Origin: Flavobacteriales bacterium UBA1937
Lineage (GTDB): Bacteria; Bacteroidota; Bacteroidia; Flavobacteriales; Weeksellaceae
Length of the DNA stretch: 40,905 nt
Direction: 5' to 3'
Assembly (NCBI GenBank): GCA_002337005.1
Contig: DDFD01000085.1
Span: forward strand, 1 to 40,905
Shown here: positions 24,036 through 32,006 of the stretch, in pieces
How positions within the stretch are numbered: position 1 is the stretch's first letter
Layout of the letters: each line of letters begins with the position of its first letter
Notes under the pieces: model-generated
Seen by the model: the letters and a program-made list of their open reading frames with translations, nothing else
Told to the model about the DNA's origin: nothing
Databases searched by the model: none
Program-made: the position numbers and the translations under genes

Positions 24036-25346
24036 ATGAGCAAAAAACTTTGGCAAAAAAATAATTTATCCGAAAACCAGCACGCCGCTTTGGTAGAAAA
24101 ATTTACCATTGGCAGAGATGCAGAATTTGATTTGCAGTTGGCTAAATACGATGTTTTGGGCAACAAAGCACACGTGAAAATGTTGGCAACCATAGGTTTG
24201 ATTGAAGAATCTGAATTGCCAAAAATTTTAGAAGAATTAGATACTATTGCTACTCAAATAGAAGAAGGAAATTTCGTAATCGAAGAAGGAATCGAAGATG
24301 TACATTCACAAATCGAATTTCAATTGACGCAGAAATTAGGTGATATTGGTAAGAAAATTCACTCTGCACGTTCTAGAAATGACCAAGTTTTAGTAGACAT
24401 CAAGCTTTTCCTCAAAAATGAAATTCTAGAAATTAAAGATTTGGTGAAAAATCTTTTCCTGACTTTACAAAAATTGAGCAACGAACATCAAGATAAACTC
24501 ATCCCAGGTTATACTCATTTTCAAATTGCAATGCCTTCGTCTTTTGGACTGTGGTTTGGTGCGTATGCAGAAGCGTTGATAGACGATTTAGAAATGCTTT
24601 TGGCAGCGTATAAAATTACCAATAAAAGTCCTTTAGGTTCTGGAGCAGGTTATGGTTCTTCGTTCCCGATAAATCGTACTTTAACTACAAAATTACTAGA
24701 ATTTGAAACGCTAAATTACAACGTAGTTTATGCACAAATGACACGCGGAAAGTCAGAAAAAACTTTAGCAACAGCTATTGCGGCTATTGCACATACTTTG
24801 AGCAAATTAGCGTATGATGTGTGTTTGTATATGAATCAAAATTTTGGATTTGTCACATTTCCAGATACTTTTACTACAGGAAGCAGCATTATGCCACACA
24901 AAAAAAATCCAGATATTTTTGAATTAATTCGTGGTAAATGTAATATTTTGCAAGGGGTTCCTACGGAATTAACTTTGCTCACTAATAATTTACCTTCTGG
25001 TTATCACCGTGAAATGCAATTGACCAAAGAAGTGCTTTTTCCTGCGATTAACACCATCAAAGATTGTCTTTACATCACAGAATATACCTTGAATCACATT
25101 CAAGTAAAAGATAATATTTTAGAAGACGAAAAGTATCAATATCTTTTCAGTGTGGAGAATGTAAATGATTTGGTTTTGAATGGAGTTTCGTTCCGTGATG
25201 CTTATGTTCAAGTTGGGCAAAGTGTTGAAAATCAAAGTTTTGAACCAAATAAAAATTTGCATCACACGCACGAAGGAAGCATCGGAAATCTTTGCAACGA
25301 AGAAATTTCACTAGAATTCAATAAAGTTTTCGCAAAATTCAAGTAA
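24036..25346 (+). CDS. argH: Argininosuccinate lyase
   Basis: ArgH splits argininosuccinate to arginine and fumarate, the last step. From the ATG at 24036 the product has 436 residues. It has the fumarase/aspartase superfamily signature GSSIMPHKKNPD with Ser283/Ser284 in the catalytic loop, HSARSRNDQVLVD and PGYTHFQIAMPSS with the conserved His. The frame extends 63 bases upstream, but that part reads as repeat-derived residues, and MSKKLWQKN is the natural start. It is the last plus-strand gene of the cluster and is followed by a terminator. Confidence 0.96.
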   Translation: MSKKLWQKNNLSENQHAALVEKFTIGRDAEFDLQLAKYDVLGNKAHVKMLATIGLIEESELPKILEELDTIATQIEEGNFVIEEGIEDVHSQIEFQLTQKLGDIGKKIHSARSRNDQVLVDIKLFLKNEILEIKDLVKNLFLTLQKLSNEHQDKLIPGYTHFQIAMPSSFGLWFGAYAEALIDDLEMLLAAYKITNKSPLGSGAGYGSSFPINRTLTTKLLEFETLNYNVVYAQMTRGKSEKTLATAIAAIAHTLSKLAYDVCLYMNQNFGFVTFPDTFTTGSSIMPHKKNPDIFELIRGKCNILQGVPTELTLLTNNLPSGYHREMQLTKEVLFPAINTIKDCLYITEYTLNHIQVKDNILEDEKYQYLFSVENVNDLVLNGVSFRDAYVQVGQSVENQSFEPNKNLHHTHEGSIGNLCNEEISLEFNKVFAKFK

Positions 25347-25368
25347 TATTTGATTTCAACATAAAAGA

Positions 25369-25400
25369 AAGGCTTTAGAATAAACTAAAGCCTTATTTTT
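25369..25400. terminator. Terminator between argH and the convergent Lrp gene
   Basis: A 10-bp perfect stem AAGGCTTTAG/CTAAAGCCTT (25369-25378 with 25385-25394) has a 6-base loop and a T-rich tail. It may serve both strands. Confidence 0.85.
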
Positions 25401-25410
25401 TATAAAAATT

Positions 25411-25887
25411 TTACTTTTTATTTTCTAGAATTTTATAGGCAGTTTCTCTTTTAATTTCGTTTAGAACTATACTGCTGTGGTATTGGTAAATATTGGGAGT
25501 GTTTGCTAAAACATTGGTGATAAAGTTATTGTAACTATCGATGTTTTTGGTTGCAATTTTTAGCATAAAATCATAAGTTCCGGAGAGACTTAGCACTTCT
25601 TGTACTTCTTCGTATTTTACAATTTCCTGCTCGAATTCGTCTAGAGATTTTTTAGATTGATTTCTAATGGTAACGTTGCAATATGCTACTAAATCTACCC
25701 CAATTTTTTTGCGGTTAAGTACAGCAGCATACTTTTCTATTGTCCCATTTTTTTCTAGATGTTTTATCCTTTCGTAGGTTGGTGTAAAAGACAGTCCGAT
25801 TTTTTCTCCTATTTCTTTTACAGAATAATTGGAGTTCCTTTGCAGTAAATCGAGAATTTGTAAATCTTTATTATCCAAGTTTTCCAT
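25411..25887 (-). CDS. Lrp/AsnC family transcriptional regulator
   Basis: The 158-residue protein has an N-terminal winged HTH (about residues 5-60, DLQILDLLQRNSNYSVKEIG, then EKIGLSFTPTYERIKHLEKNG) and a C-terminal AsnC effector domain (about 70-150, with GTYDFMLKIATKNIDSYNNF). Such regulators respond to amino acids and often control amino-acid genes. Its place at the end of the arginine cluster suggests a link to arginine or a related amino acid, but no operator was identified. It is transcribed towards argH. Confidence 0.92.
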   Translation of the reverse strand: MENLDNKDLQILDLLQRNSNYSVKEIGEKIGLSFTPTYERIKHLEKNGTIEKYAAVLNRKKIGVDLVAYCNVTIRNQSKKSLDEFEQEIVKYEEVQEVLSLSGTYDFMLKIATKNIDSYNNFITNVLANTPNIYQYHSSIVLNEIKRETAYKILENKK

Positions 25888-25907
25888 TTGTTAAAATTAG
25901 TGGATAA

Positions 25908-25915
25908 CAAATATA
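25908..25915 (-). promoter_or_regulatory. Promoter -7 core of the Lrp/AsnC gene
   Basis: On the minus strand this reads TATATTTG, an exact TAnnTTTG match, about 20 bases before the start codon at 25887. No -33 TTG is at the usual distance. Confidence 0.5.
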
Positions 25916-25922
25916 ATGTTTT

Positions 25923-26618
25923 TTAATTTATTTTTGGAATTGTATTACAATCTATATCAAAATTTAATTCCTGAACTTCCTCATTGTTAGTATTTATTGC
26001 TTTTATTAATTTGTAAAACTCTTCTTTATTTGTTCCTTTTTTGTACATAAACATCAAGTTAATTTTTGAGTTAGGTTTGGAAATTTGATAAAATGTTTGA
26101 GAGCCATCGGTATTTGTTTCATTTTCATCATAAATAGAATTAGCATCTTGTAATCTATTTGAAATGTTCAATGGAGGATTTGAATTATGACTAATATTCA
26201 AGTTTAACTTTAATTTTACAGGTTTCCAAACTTTAATGTCAATCAAATTATTTTGATTAGGCTTTATGCTTGTGTTGGCATAATCCCAAATTAATCCAGA
26301 GTCATTCTTTTCGGTTTCTAAATTATAAAAGCAAGGGTTGTAAGTTCCTATAGAATTATCTTTATAAACAAAATTTATAGTATAATATCCGTTTTTGTCA
26401 GTATATACTTTTTTTATTTCTTCTGAGCTTGTTCCGCAACCCCAATTTGCACAGCCACTACATGATTTTATTAAAATGACAGGATAATTTGCTATTCCAA
26501 TTTGTCTATCAAAATCAAAAACACGACCAGAAATTTGTGTTGTAATTTCACTTTTTTCTTCATCATTTCTACACGAGAAAAATAAAAGTAACATCAAAGA
26601 CAAAAATAAATTTTTCAT
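25923..26618 (-). CDS. Hypothetical lipoprotein with a beta-sandwich (carboxypeptidase-regulatory-like) domain
   Basis: The 231-residue product starts with a lipoprotein signal (lipobox FFSC, Cys at about 16). Residues about 28-100, ISGRVFDFDRQIGIANYPVI then TDKNGYYTINFVY, match a carboxypeptidase-regulatory-like or Cna-B-like beta-sandwich repeat. Four cysteines cluster in SCSGCANWGCGTSSEE. The remainder has no recognised domain. It would sit at the cell surface or periplasmic face. The gene is alone, with a core TAATTTTG about 15 bases before the start (26633-26640, minus). Confidence 0.75.
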   Translation of the reverse strand: MKNLFLSLMLLLFFSCRNDEEKSEITTQISGRVFDFDRQIGIANYPVILIKSCSGCANWGCGTSSEEIKKVYTDKNGYYTINFVYKDNSIGTYNPCFYNLETEKNDSGLIWDYANTSIKPNQNNLIDIKVWKPVKLKLNLNISHNSNPPLNISNRLQDANSIYDENETNTDGSQTFYQISKPNSKINLMFMYKKGTNKEEFYKLIKAINTNNEEVQELNFDIDCNTIPKIN

Positions 26619-26719
26619 AATTTTTTTTTATTCAAAATTATATTTTGCTTTGATATAAAAAATTGATTCAAATCAAGATTTATAAAAAAATTATATTATA
26701 AATTCCGATATTTGTAACT

Positions 26720-28081
26720 ATGAATATTCTCAACCAAATTTTCACCAACCAAAGAACAGGAAACCACACTCCCACTGTAGTTTCTAGGACAGATTTTCAG
26801 CGAGATTTTGATCGAATAATTTTTTCTTCGGCATTTAGAAGATTACAAAATAAAACCCAGGTTTTTCCGCTTCCTGGTAGTGTTTTTGTACATAACAGAT
26901 TAACGCATTCTCTAGAAGTTTCGTCTGTTGGTAGGAGTTTGGGAAGTTTGGCTGGTGAATTTATCGTTCAAAATTTTGATAAAGATCTAGACGAAAATTC
27001 TAAAATCTTCTATCTTCATAATCTTAATAATGTAATTGCGGCAGCTTGTCTTTGTCATGATGTGGGCAATCCTGCTTTTGGGCATTCTGGTGAAGATGCC
27101 ATTGCTTCTTATTTTGAGAAAAATGAAAAAGACTTAAAATCTAAATTTTCCGAAAAAGAATGGGCAGATTTAGTAAATTTCGAAGGAAATGCCAATGCTA
27201 TAAGAGTGCTAACTCATCAACAAAACGGCAAAGATGAAGGCGGTACTCAATTAACTTTTACCACTTTGGCGAGTATTGCCAAATATCCTTGCGAAGCCAT
27301 TGCCAAGAAAAAAGGATACATTAATCGTAAGAAATTCGGGTTTTTTCAAAATGAAAAATCTACATTTTTAGAAATTGCAAAAGCAACAAATATGATTGCC
27401 GAAAGTGATGAACCTACAATTTTCAAGCGTCATCCTTTTGTGTGGTTGGTAGAAGCTGCAGATGATATTTGCTACAATATTATTGATATGGAAGATGCAC
27501 ATCGTCTCGGAATTATCTCGACTTCCGATTGCGAAAATCTTTTTTATGAAGTCATAAAAGATGCCAAAACCGATGATTTGCAAAGAGTTCAAAATAAATT
27601 AAAAATTATTTCAAACGCCAACGAAAAGATTTCTTATCTCCGAGCAAAAGTTATTAATGCTTTGATTAATAAAACTTTAGAAATTTATAAAAAGAATTTC
27701 AATGAAATTTTACAAGGAAATCTGAATCAAGGAATTATTGATGTTTTCAAATCAGAAAGCAAGGCATTGCAAGAAGTTGAACGTTTTTCTATTGCCAAAA
27801 TTTACGGGCATCGTTCTGTGGTGGAAATAGAAAACGCTGGGTATAATGTAATGTACGAATTGCTAAATCATTTTATTCCGCCGATTATTTTAGAAAAAGA
27901 ACAAAGGAAATCTTACGACAAAAAAGCGCTTCAGCTGTTACCCCAACAATTTATTTATGAAAACGTTTCGGTTTACGATAGGGTTCTTGGCGTAATAGAT
28001 TTTGTAAGCGGAATGACGGATAATTTTGCCACAGATTTATACCGAAAAATCAAAGGAATTGATATTGGGATGACGATGTAA
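26720..28081 (+). CDS. dgt: dGTPase (deoxynucleotide triphosphohydrolase), HD family
   Basis: This enzyme hydrolyses dGTP (or other dNTPs) to the nucleoside and triphosphate. The 453-residue protein has the HD-domain metal site: His63 in RLTHSLEVSSVG, His113-Asp114 in CLCHDVGNPAFGHSGE and Asp248/Asp249 in EAADDICYNI. FEGNANAIRVL (154-164) is the family substrate motif. The length is usual for the shorter Dgt-type enzymes. Substrate preference is not determined by the sequence. The gene is single, with only a weak promoter-like GATATTTG before the start. Confidence 0.93.
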   Translation: MNILNQIFTNQRTGNHTPTVVSRTDFQRDFDRIIFSSAFRRLQNKTQVFPLPGSVFVHNRLTHSLEVSSVGRSLGSLAGEFIVQNFDKDLDENSKIFYLHNLNNVIAAACLCHDVGNPAFGHSGEDAIASYFEKNEKDLKSKFSEKEWADLVNFEGNANAIRVLTHQQNGKDEGGTQLTFTTLASIAKYPCEAIAKKKGYINRKKFGFFQNEKSTFLEIAKATNMIAESDEPTIFKRHPFVWLVEAADDICYNIIDMEDAHRLGIISTSDCENLFYEVIKDAKTDDLQRVQNKLKIISNANEKISYLRAKVINALINKTLEIYKKNFNEILQGNLNQGIIDVFKSESKALQEVERFSIAKIYGHRSVVEIENAGYNVMYELLNHFIPPIILEKEQRKSYDKKALQLLPQQFIYENVSVYDRVLGVIDFVSGMTDNFATDLYRKIKGIDIGMTM

Positions 28082-28180
28082 GATATGTTTAATCATTCGG
28101 ATTTTTATAGTTTACTGTTTCAATATTTTTTTTTGTAACTTTATAGAAATTCAGCTACTAACTAATAAAATATAAAAACT

Positions 28181-29113
28181 ATGGGATATTTAGGAATTAT
28201 AGTCTTTTTAGGACTAGTAACATTATTCGCTTCTTTTTTTACGGTGAAACAAGAGACGGCTGCGATTGTGGAAAGATTAGGGAAATTTCATTCGGTAAGA
28301 CACGCTGGATTACAATTGAAAATACCATTTTTAGACCAGATTTCTAAACGTATGAATCTTAGAATTCAGCAGTTAGATGTGATGATAGATACCAAAACAT
28401 TGGATAACGTTTTTGTGAAAATGAAAATTTCTGTTCAGTATCAGGTAATTAGAAGTCAGGTTGCAGATGCATTTTATCGTCTAGAAAGTCCACACGATCA
28501 GATTACTTCTTATGTTTTTGATGTGGTAAGAGCAGAAGTGCCAAAACTTAAATTAGATGATGTATTCTTGAAGAAAGATGATATTGCTATTGCTGTAAAA
28601 GCAGAATTACAAGAAGCAATGCAAAGTTATGGTTACGATATTATTAAAGCATTGGTAACAGATATAGATCCAGATGAACAAGTAAAACACGCTATGAATC
28701 GTATCAACGCTGCAGAACGTGAAAAAACAGCAGCAGAATACGAATCTGAAGCGCAAAGAATTAGAATTGTAGCTGTAGCAAAAGCGGAAGCAGAATCTAA
28801 AAAATTACAAGGTCAAGGTATTGCAGACCAACGAAGAGAAATTGCGAAAGGTCTAGAAGAATCTGTAAGAATGCTAAATAATGTAAATATTGGTTCGCAA
28901 GAAGCATCTTCGCTTATTGTGGTTACACAGCATTATGATACGCTACATTCTATAGGTGCTAACAATAGAAGTAACTTGGTTCTATTGCCTAATTCGCCAA
29001 CTGCGGCTAGCAATATGCTAAATGATATGATGGCAGCTATGGTTTCAGCTTCAAAATTAGAAGAAGCAGATAAATCAAATTATCCAAAACCACCGAAACA
29101 ACACGGTCATTAG
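28181..29113 (+). CDS. SPFH/band-7 (stomatin-like) membrane protein
   Basis: The 310-residue protein has one N-terminal membrane segment (about residues 2-20) and a band-7 domain (about 25-190), with AAIVERLGKFHSVRHAGLQL, then the KIPFLDQISKRMNLR turn and MIDTKTLDNVFVKM. A coiled-coil-like region rich in Ala and Glu (AEREKTAAEYESEAQRIRIV) follows, then a Pro-rich end. Such proteins form oligomeric membrane scaffolds that organise proteases or lipid domains. No NfeD partner is adjacent. The gene stands alone and has a terminator. Confidence 0.92.
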   Translation: MGYLGIIVFLGLVTLFASFFTVKQETAAIVERLGKFHSVRHAGLQLKIPFLDQISKRMNLRIQQLDVMIDTKTLDNVFVKMKISVQYQVIRSQVADAFYRLESPHDQITSYVFDVVRAEVPKLKLDDVFLKKDDIAIAVKAELQEAMQSYGYDIIKALVTDIDPDEQVKHAMNRINAAEREKTAAEYESEAQRIRIVAVAKAEAESKKLQGQGIADQRREIAKGLEESVRMLNNVNIGSQEASSLIVVTQHYDTLHSIGANNRSNLVLLPNSPTAASNMLNDMMAAMVSASKLEEADKSNYPKPPKQHGH

Positions 29114-29120
29114 ATGATAT

Positions 29121-29150
29121 AAATCCTGTTTTTTTAACAGGATTTTTTTT
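29121..29150 (+). terminator. Terminator after the SPFH gene
   Basis: A 10-bp stem AAATCCTGTT/AACAGGATTT (29121-29130 with 29136-29145) has a 5-T loop and a T run. The T run overlaps the -33 element of the next gene. Confidence 0.85.
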
Positions 29151-29178
29151 GTAAAAATGAAATATATATTTATTTTTG
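29149..29178 (+). promoter_or_regulatory. Promoter of the two lipoprotein genes
   Basis: TTG at 29149-29151 and TATTTTTG at 29171-29178 are 19 bases apart, matching the Bacteroidota consensus. The start codon is at 29195. Confidence 0.65.
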
Positions 29179-29194
29179 TATAAATCAGTTAACC

Positions 29195-29578
29195 ATGAAA
29201 CAATTTATTTATTCTACTATTTTAATTGTATTATTTTCTTGTAATGCCGTTATCAAAGAAAATGTTACAAAGAAATATGATGCCTTGCCTATTGATTCTC
29301 AAATAGCAATTTTAGATGTCAATCAGCCTATTCCTGAGAAGTCAGAACTTATGGGAACAATCAAGTTTACTGATAGCGGATTCTCTACAGATTGTGATTT
29401 CTATTCTAATCTATCTAAAGCTAGAAAAAGAGCAAGAGAAATAGGAGCTAACATTGTGAAAATTACAGAATCCAAATCTCCAGACATTATAAGTTCTTGC
29501 CATAGAATAAAAGTAGCGTTTTATAAATACAATGGTGATGTTTCTAATATAAGACAGCTACAACTACAAAAAAACTAA
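29195..29578 (+). CDS. Hypothetical lipoprotein, 127 aa
   Basis: The signal MKQFIYSTILIVLFSCNAV carries a lipobox with Cys at residue 16. The mature part has the pattern KSELMGTIKFTDSGFSTDCD, a helix SKARKRAREIGANIVKI and ISSCHRIKVAFYKY, so a small alpha/beta domain with two cysteines that could form a disulfide. It resembles short Bacteroidota surface lipoproteins but no family is certain. It is 24 bases before the PEGA lipoprotein gene, likely one transcript. Confidence 0.75.
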   Translation: MKQFIYSTILIVLFSCNAVIKENVTKKYDALPIDSQIAILDVNQPIPEKSELMGTIKFTDSGFSTDCDFYSNLSKARKRAREIGANIVKITESKSPDIISSCHRIKVAFYKYNGDVSNIRQLQLQKN

Positions 29579-29602
29579 ATAATTAATTATAAATTAAAAT
29601 CA

Positions 29603-30070
29603 ATGAAAAAAATTATCTTTTCTTTAGGAGTACTAAGTACTTTAATGTTATCTAGTTGTGCTACAATTGTTTGTGGCAGTAAACAAAATATTAGCTTTAA
29701 TTCTACGCCAGCTAATGCAAGCATTTATATTAATGAAGTAGAAGTAGGCAAAACGCCGTTTCAAACTAAATTAGAAAGAAAAAAAGAGCATTCTGTGGTC
29801 ATTAAATTAGATGGTTATAAGCCTTATGAAACTAAATTAACTAAAAAATTTAATGCTTGGTATCTTGGTAATATTATTTTTGGAGGAATTATTGGTCTTG
29901 TAGTAGATCCTATTACAGGTGCTATTTATGAGCTATCTCCTGATCAAGTAAATGCACAATTGCAACAAGGTACTATAACGAATAGATCTAATAAAAAAGA
30001 TATATTTATAGCAGTTTCTTTAGAAAAAGACCCAAATTGGAAAAAAATAGGTCAGTTAGAAAAATTATAA
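29603..30070 (+). CDS. PEGA-domain lipoprotein
   Basis: The 155-residue protein has a lipoprotein signal (LSSC, Cys at about 19) and one PEGA-type beta-sandwich (about residues 30-80): ISFNSTPANASIYINEVEVG, then KTPFQTKLERKKEHSVVIKLDGYK. PEGA domains are found in surface and periplasmic proteins and have no catalytic role. A hydrophobic segment follows (about 90-108, YLGNIIFGGIIGLVVDPITG), so it may be partly inserted in a membrane. It probably shares the promoter with the preceding lipoprotein. Confidence 0.87.
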   Translation: MKKIIFSLGVLSTLMLSSCATIVCGSKQNISFNSTPANASIYINEVEVGKTPFQTKLERKKEHSVVIKLDGYKPYETKLTKKFNAWYLGNIIFGGIIGLVVDPITGAIYELSPDQVNAQLQQGTITNRSNKKDIFIAVSLEKDPNWKKIGQLEKL

Positions 30071-30087
30071 TAATTTATTAAAACATC

Positions 30088-30123
30088 AAAAAAAATCCCG
30101 AGAAATTTCTCGGGATTTTTTTT
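30088..30123. terminator. Bidirectional terminator between the PEGA gene and tRNA-Arg
   Basis: A 36-base perfect palindrome centred between 30105 and 30106 (arm AAATCCCGAGAAA plus A run) has A/T tails on both sides. It can end the plus-strand lipoprotein transcript and the minus-strand tRNA transcript. Confidence 0.88.
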
Positions 30124-30125
30124 TG

Positions 30126-30199
30126 TGACCTCGACAGGATTCAAACCTGTAACCTTCTGAGCCGTAATCAGATGCGCTATTCAGTTGCGCCACGAGGCC
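30126..30199 (-). tRNA. tRNA-Arg (anticodon ACG)
   Basis: A 74-base cloverleaf on the minus strand. The acceptor stem GGCCTCG pairs with CGAGGTC (one G-U), the D-stem is GCGC/GCGC, the anticodon stem TCTGA/TCAGA holds loop TTACGGC with anticodon ACG, and the T-stem ACAGG/CCTGT has loop TTTGAAT. The discriminator is A and CCA is not encoded. Its first anticodon base would be deaminated to inosine to read the CGN family codons. No other tRNA is adjacent. Confidence 0.96.
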
Positions 30200-30212
30200 A
30201 TTTTTCGGTTTG

Positions 30213-30220
30213 CAAATATA
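30213..30220 (-). promoter_or_regulatory. Promoter -7 core of tRNA-Arg
   Basis: On the minus strand this reads TATATTTG, an exact TAnnTTTG match, 14 bases before the 5' end of the tRNA. Confidence 0.6.
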
Positions 30221-30244
30221 AGATTTTTTTGCGTTCTTTACCGT

Positions 30245-31291
30245 ATGAAAAAGCTTTTTTTTATTATTATTTGTCTCTTTTTTGTTTTTTCTTGCAAAAA
30301 AGAATCCTCTCAAATAAATACTGATAGCATTTTTATTTCTAAAAATGTTCAGTATCAGGAAAATGGAGATTTTTTAACTTTAAAATCTGGAAAATTTACC
30401 TATAAAATTCTTCATTCAAAATTACCATATAAGAGAATAATGTTACTGAATGCCAGTTTAGTAGGTTATATTACAGAATTGGGTGCCGAAGAAAAAATTG
30501 TAGGAGTTTCTAGCCCAAAATATATTTTTTCTGATAAAATCCATCAACTCATCAACGAAAATAAAATTCAAAATATAGGAAACGAACAGAAATATGATAT
30601 AGAAAAAATTTTAGCGTACCATCCGGATGCTATTTTTACCAATTATGTTGCCAGTTTTGAAAACACGTATGAAGTTTTGAAAAAAAATGGCATCGAAATC
30701 ATATTTTTAGATGAATATTTAGAAGAAAAGCCACTAGAAAAATCAGCTTATATAAAGATTTTTGGTGAGCTTTTAGGAAAGAAAAAACAAGCGGAAGCGC
30801 TGTATAAAAATATTGAAAATAATTACAATAATTATAAAAATTTGGCTCAAAGATCTGTCTTAAAACCAAAAGTTTTAACCAATGAAATGTATGGCAGTCA
30901 GTGGTTTGTAGCAGGTGGAAAAACGCAAATTGCTCACTTTATACAAGATGCCGGTGCAGAGTATATTTTCGGAGATAATACAGAATCAAAATCTACTCCC
31001 AAAAGTTTCGAAGAAGTCTTTGCTAAAGCAGAAAATGCGCAATTTTGGGTAAATGTAGGCAATCATAAAAATAAGAAAGAACTACTCACCATTAATCCTA
31101 ATTATGAAAAGATGAAAGTTTATCAATCTGGTGAAATTTATACTATTGGAGGTCGCGAAAAAAGAAGTGCCAATGATTATTTTGAAAGTGGAGTAGTGCG
31201 TGCAGATTGGGTTTTGAAGGATTATATTACGATTTTTCATCCAGAAATTTTCCCAAAAGATGGCTTAAAGTATATGAAAAGATTAAAATAA
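30245..31291 (+). CDS. Metal-chelate/vitamin ABC transporter binding lipoprotein
   Basis: From the ATG at 30245 the product has 348 residues with a lipoprotein signal (LFFVFSC, Cys at about 17). The rest is the two-lobed FepB/BtuF-like fold (periplasmic binding protein-like, class III): AEEKIVGVSSPKYIFSDK, YDIEKILAYHPDAIFTNYV, YGSQWFVAGGKTQIAHFIQD and YTIGGREKRSAN. Such proteins bind iron-siderophores, haem or cobalamin for an ABC importer. No permease or ATPase gene is nearby, so the transporter partner is unknown. The frame would extend back to 30185, but that part crosses the tRNA and its promoter, so the ATG is chosen. Confidence 0.88.
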   Translation: MKKLFFIIICLFFVFSCKKESSQINTDSIFISKNVQYQENGDFLTLKSGKFTYKILHSKLPYKRIMLLNASLVGYITELGAEEKIVGVSSPKYIFSDKIHQLINENKIQNIGNEQKYDIEKILAYHPDAIFTNYVASFENTYEVLKKNGIEIIFLDEYLEEKPLEKSAYIKIFGELLGKKKQAEALYKNIENNYNNYKNLAQRSVLKPKVLTNEMYGSQWFVAGGKTQIAHFIQDAGAEYIFGDNTESKSTPKSFEEVFAKAENAQFWVNVGNHKNKKELLTINPNYEKMKVYQSGEIYTIGGREKRSANDYFESGVVRADWVLKDYITIFHPEIFPKDGLKYMKRLK

Positions 31292-31294
31292 TTC

Positions 31295-31302
31295 TATTTT
31301 TG
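31295..31302 (+). promoter_or_regulatory. Promoter -7 core of mtgA
   Basis: TATTTTTG is an exact TAnnTTTG match, 52 bases before the mtgA start and just after the stop of the binding-protein gene. No TTG is at the expected -33 distance. Confidence 0.5.
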
Positions 31303-31354
31303 CATTAGAAATTTATCATCAGTAAATTATTATCAATTATTATTTATAAAATCT

Positions 31355-32002
31355 ATGTGGAAATTCATCAAACGTGTATTTTATATTTTAGTCATTATCA
31401 ATGTGCTTTCTTTGGTTTGGGGCAGGTTTTTTAATCCTTTAATTACCATTATTCAGGTAGAAGGATTGGTAAAATACCAAAAACTAGATAGAGACTACAT
31501 CAGTTATGATGAAATGGGAGATAATGTAAAAAGAGCCGTAATTGCTAGCGAAGACCAAAATTTTTACAAACACAATGGCTTCGATTTTACTGCCATTCAA
31601 AAAGCGTATGAAGACAATCAAAAAAAGAAGAAAATAAGAGGCGGAAGTACCATCTCTCAACAAACTGCCAAGAATCTTTTTCTTTGGAATGGCGGAGGTT
31701 ATTTCAGAAAAGGTTTAGAAGCGGTTTTTACTTTTACCATAGAAAAAGTCTGGAATAAAAAAATTATTCTAGAACGTTATCTGAATTCTATAGAAATGGG
31801 ACAAGGCGTTTTCGGGATAGAAGCGGCTTCTAAATACTATTTTGGGAAAAGTTCTAAAGACTTAACCAAGTCTGAAGCTGCTTGGATTGCAGTTGTCTTG
31901 CCAAGTCCAAAAAAATATGACCCGAAAAATCCTACAAGGGCAATGCAAAGAAAGCATGCAAGAGTATTGAAACAAATGAATTATATGACATTAGAGGATT
32001 AA
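31355..32002 (+). CDS. mtgA: Monofunctional peptidoglycan glycosyltransferase MtgA
   Basis: MtgA polymerises lipid II into glycan strands at the inner membrane. The 215-residue protein has an N-terminal membrane anchor (about residues 7-25) and a GT51 domain: ASEDQNFYKHNGFDF with catalytic Glu66, RGGSTISQQTAKNLFLW (95-111), KKIILERYLNSIEMGQGVFG with second Glu147 and AASKYYFGKSSKDLTKSEAA. The 81-residue gap between the two glutamates is as in known enzymes. There is no transpeptidase domain. The next gene starts 4 bases later. Confidence 0.95.
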   Translation: MWKFIKRVFYILVIINVLSLVWGRFFNPLITIIQVEGLVKYQKLDRDYISYDEMGDNVKRAVIASEDQNFYKHNGFDFTAIQKAYEDNQKKKKIRGGSTISQQTAKNLFLWNGGGYFRKGLEAVFTFTIEKVWNKKIILERYLNSIEMGQGVFGIEAASKYYFGKSSKDLTKSEAAWIAVVLPSPKKYDPKNPTRAMQRKHARVLKQMNYMTLED

Positions 32003-32006
32003 ATTA

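Noticed and set aside
30185..30244. Longer start of the ABC-binding lipoprotein
   Set aside because: The extension crosses the opposite-strand tRNA-Arg and its promoter; the ATG at 30245 gives a clean lipoprotein signal.
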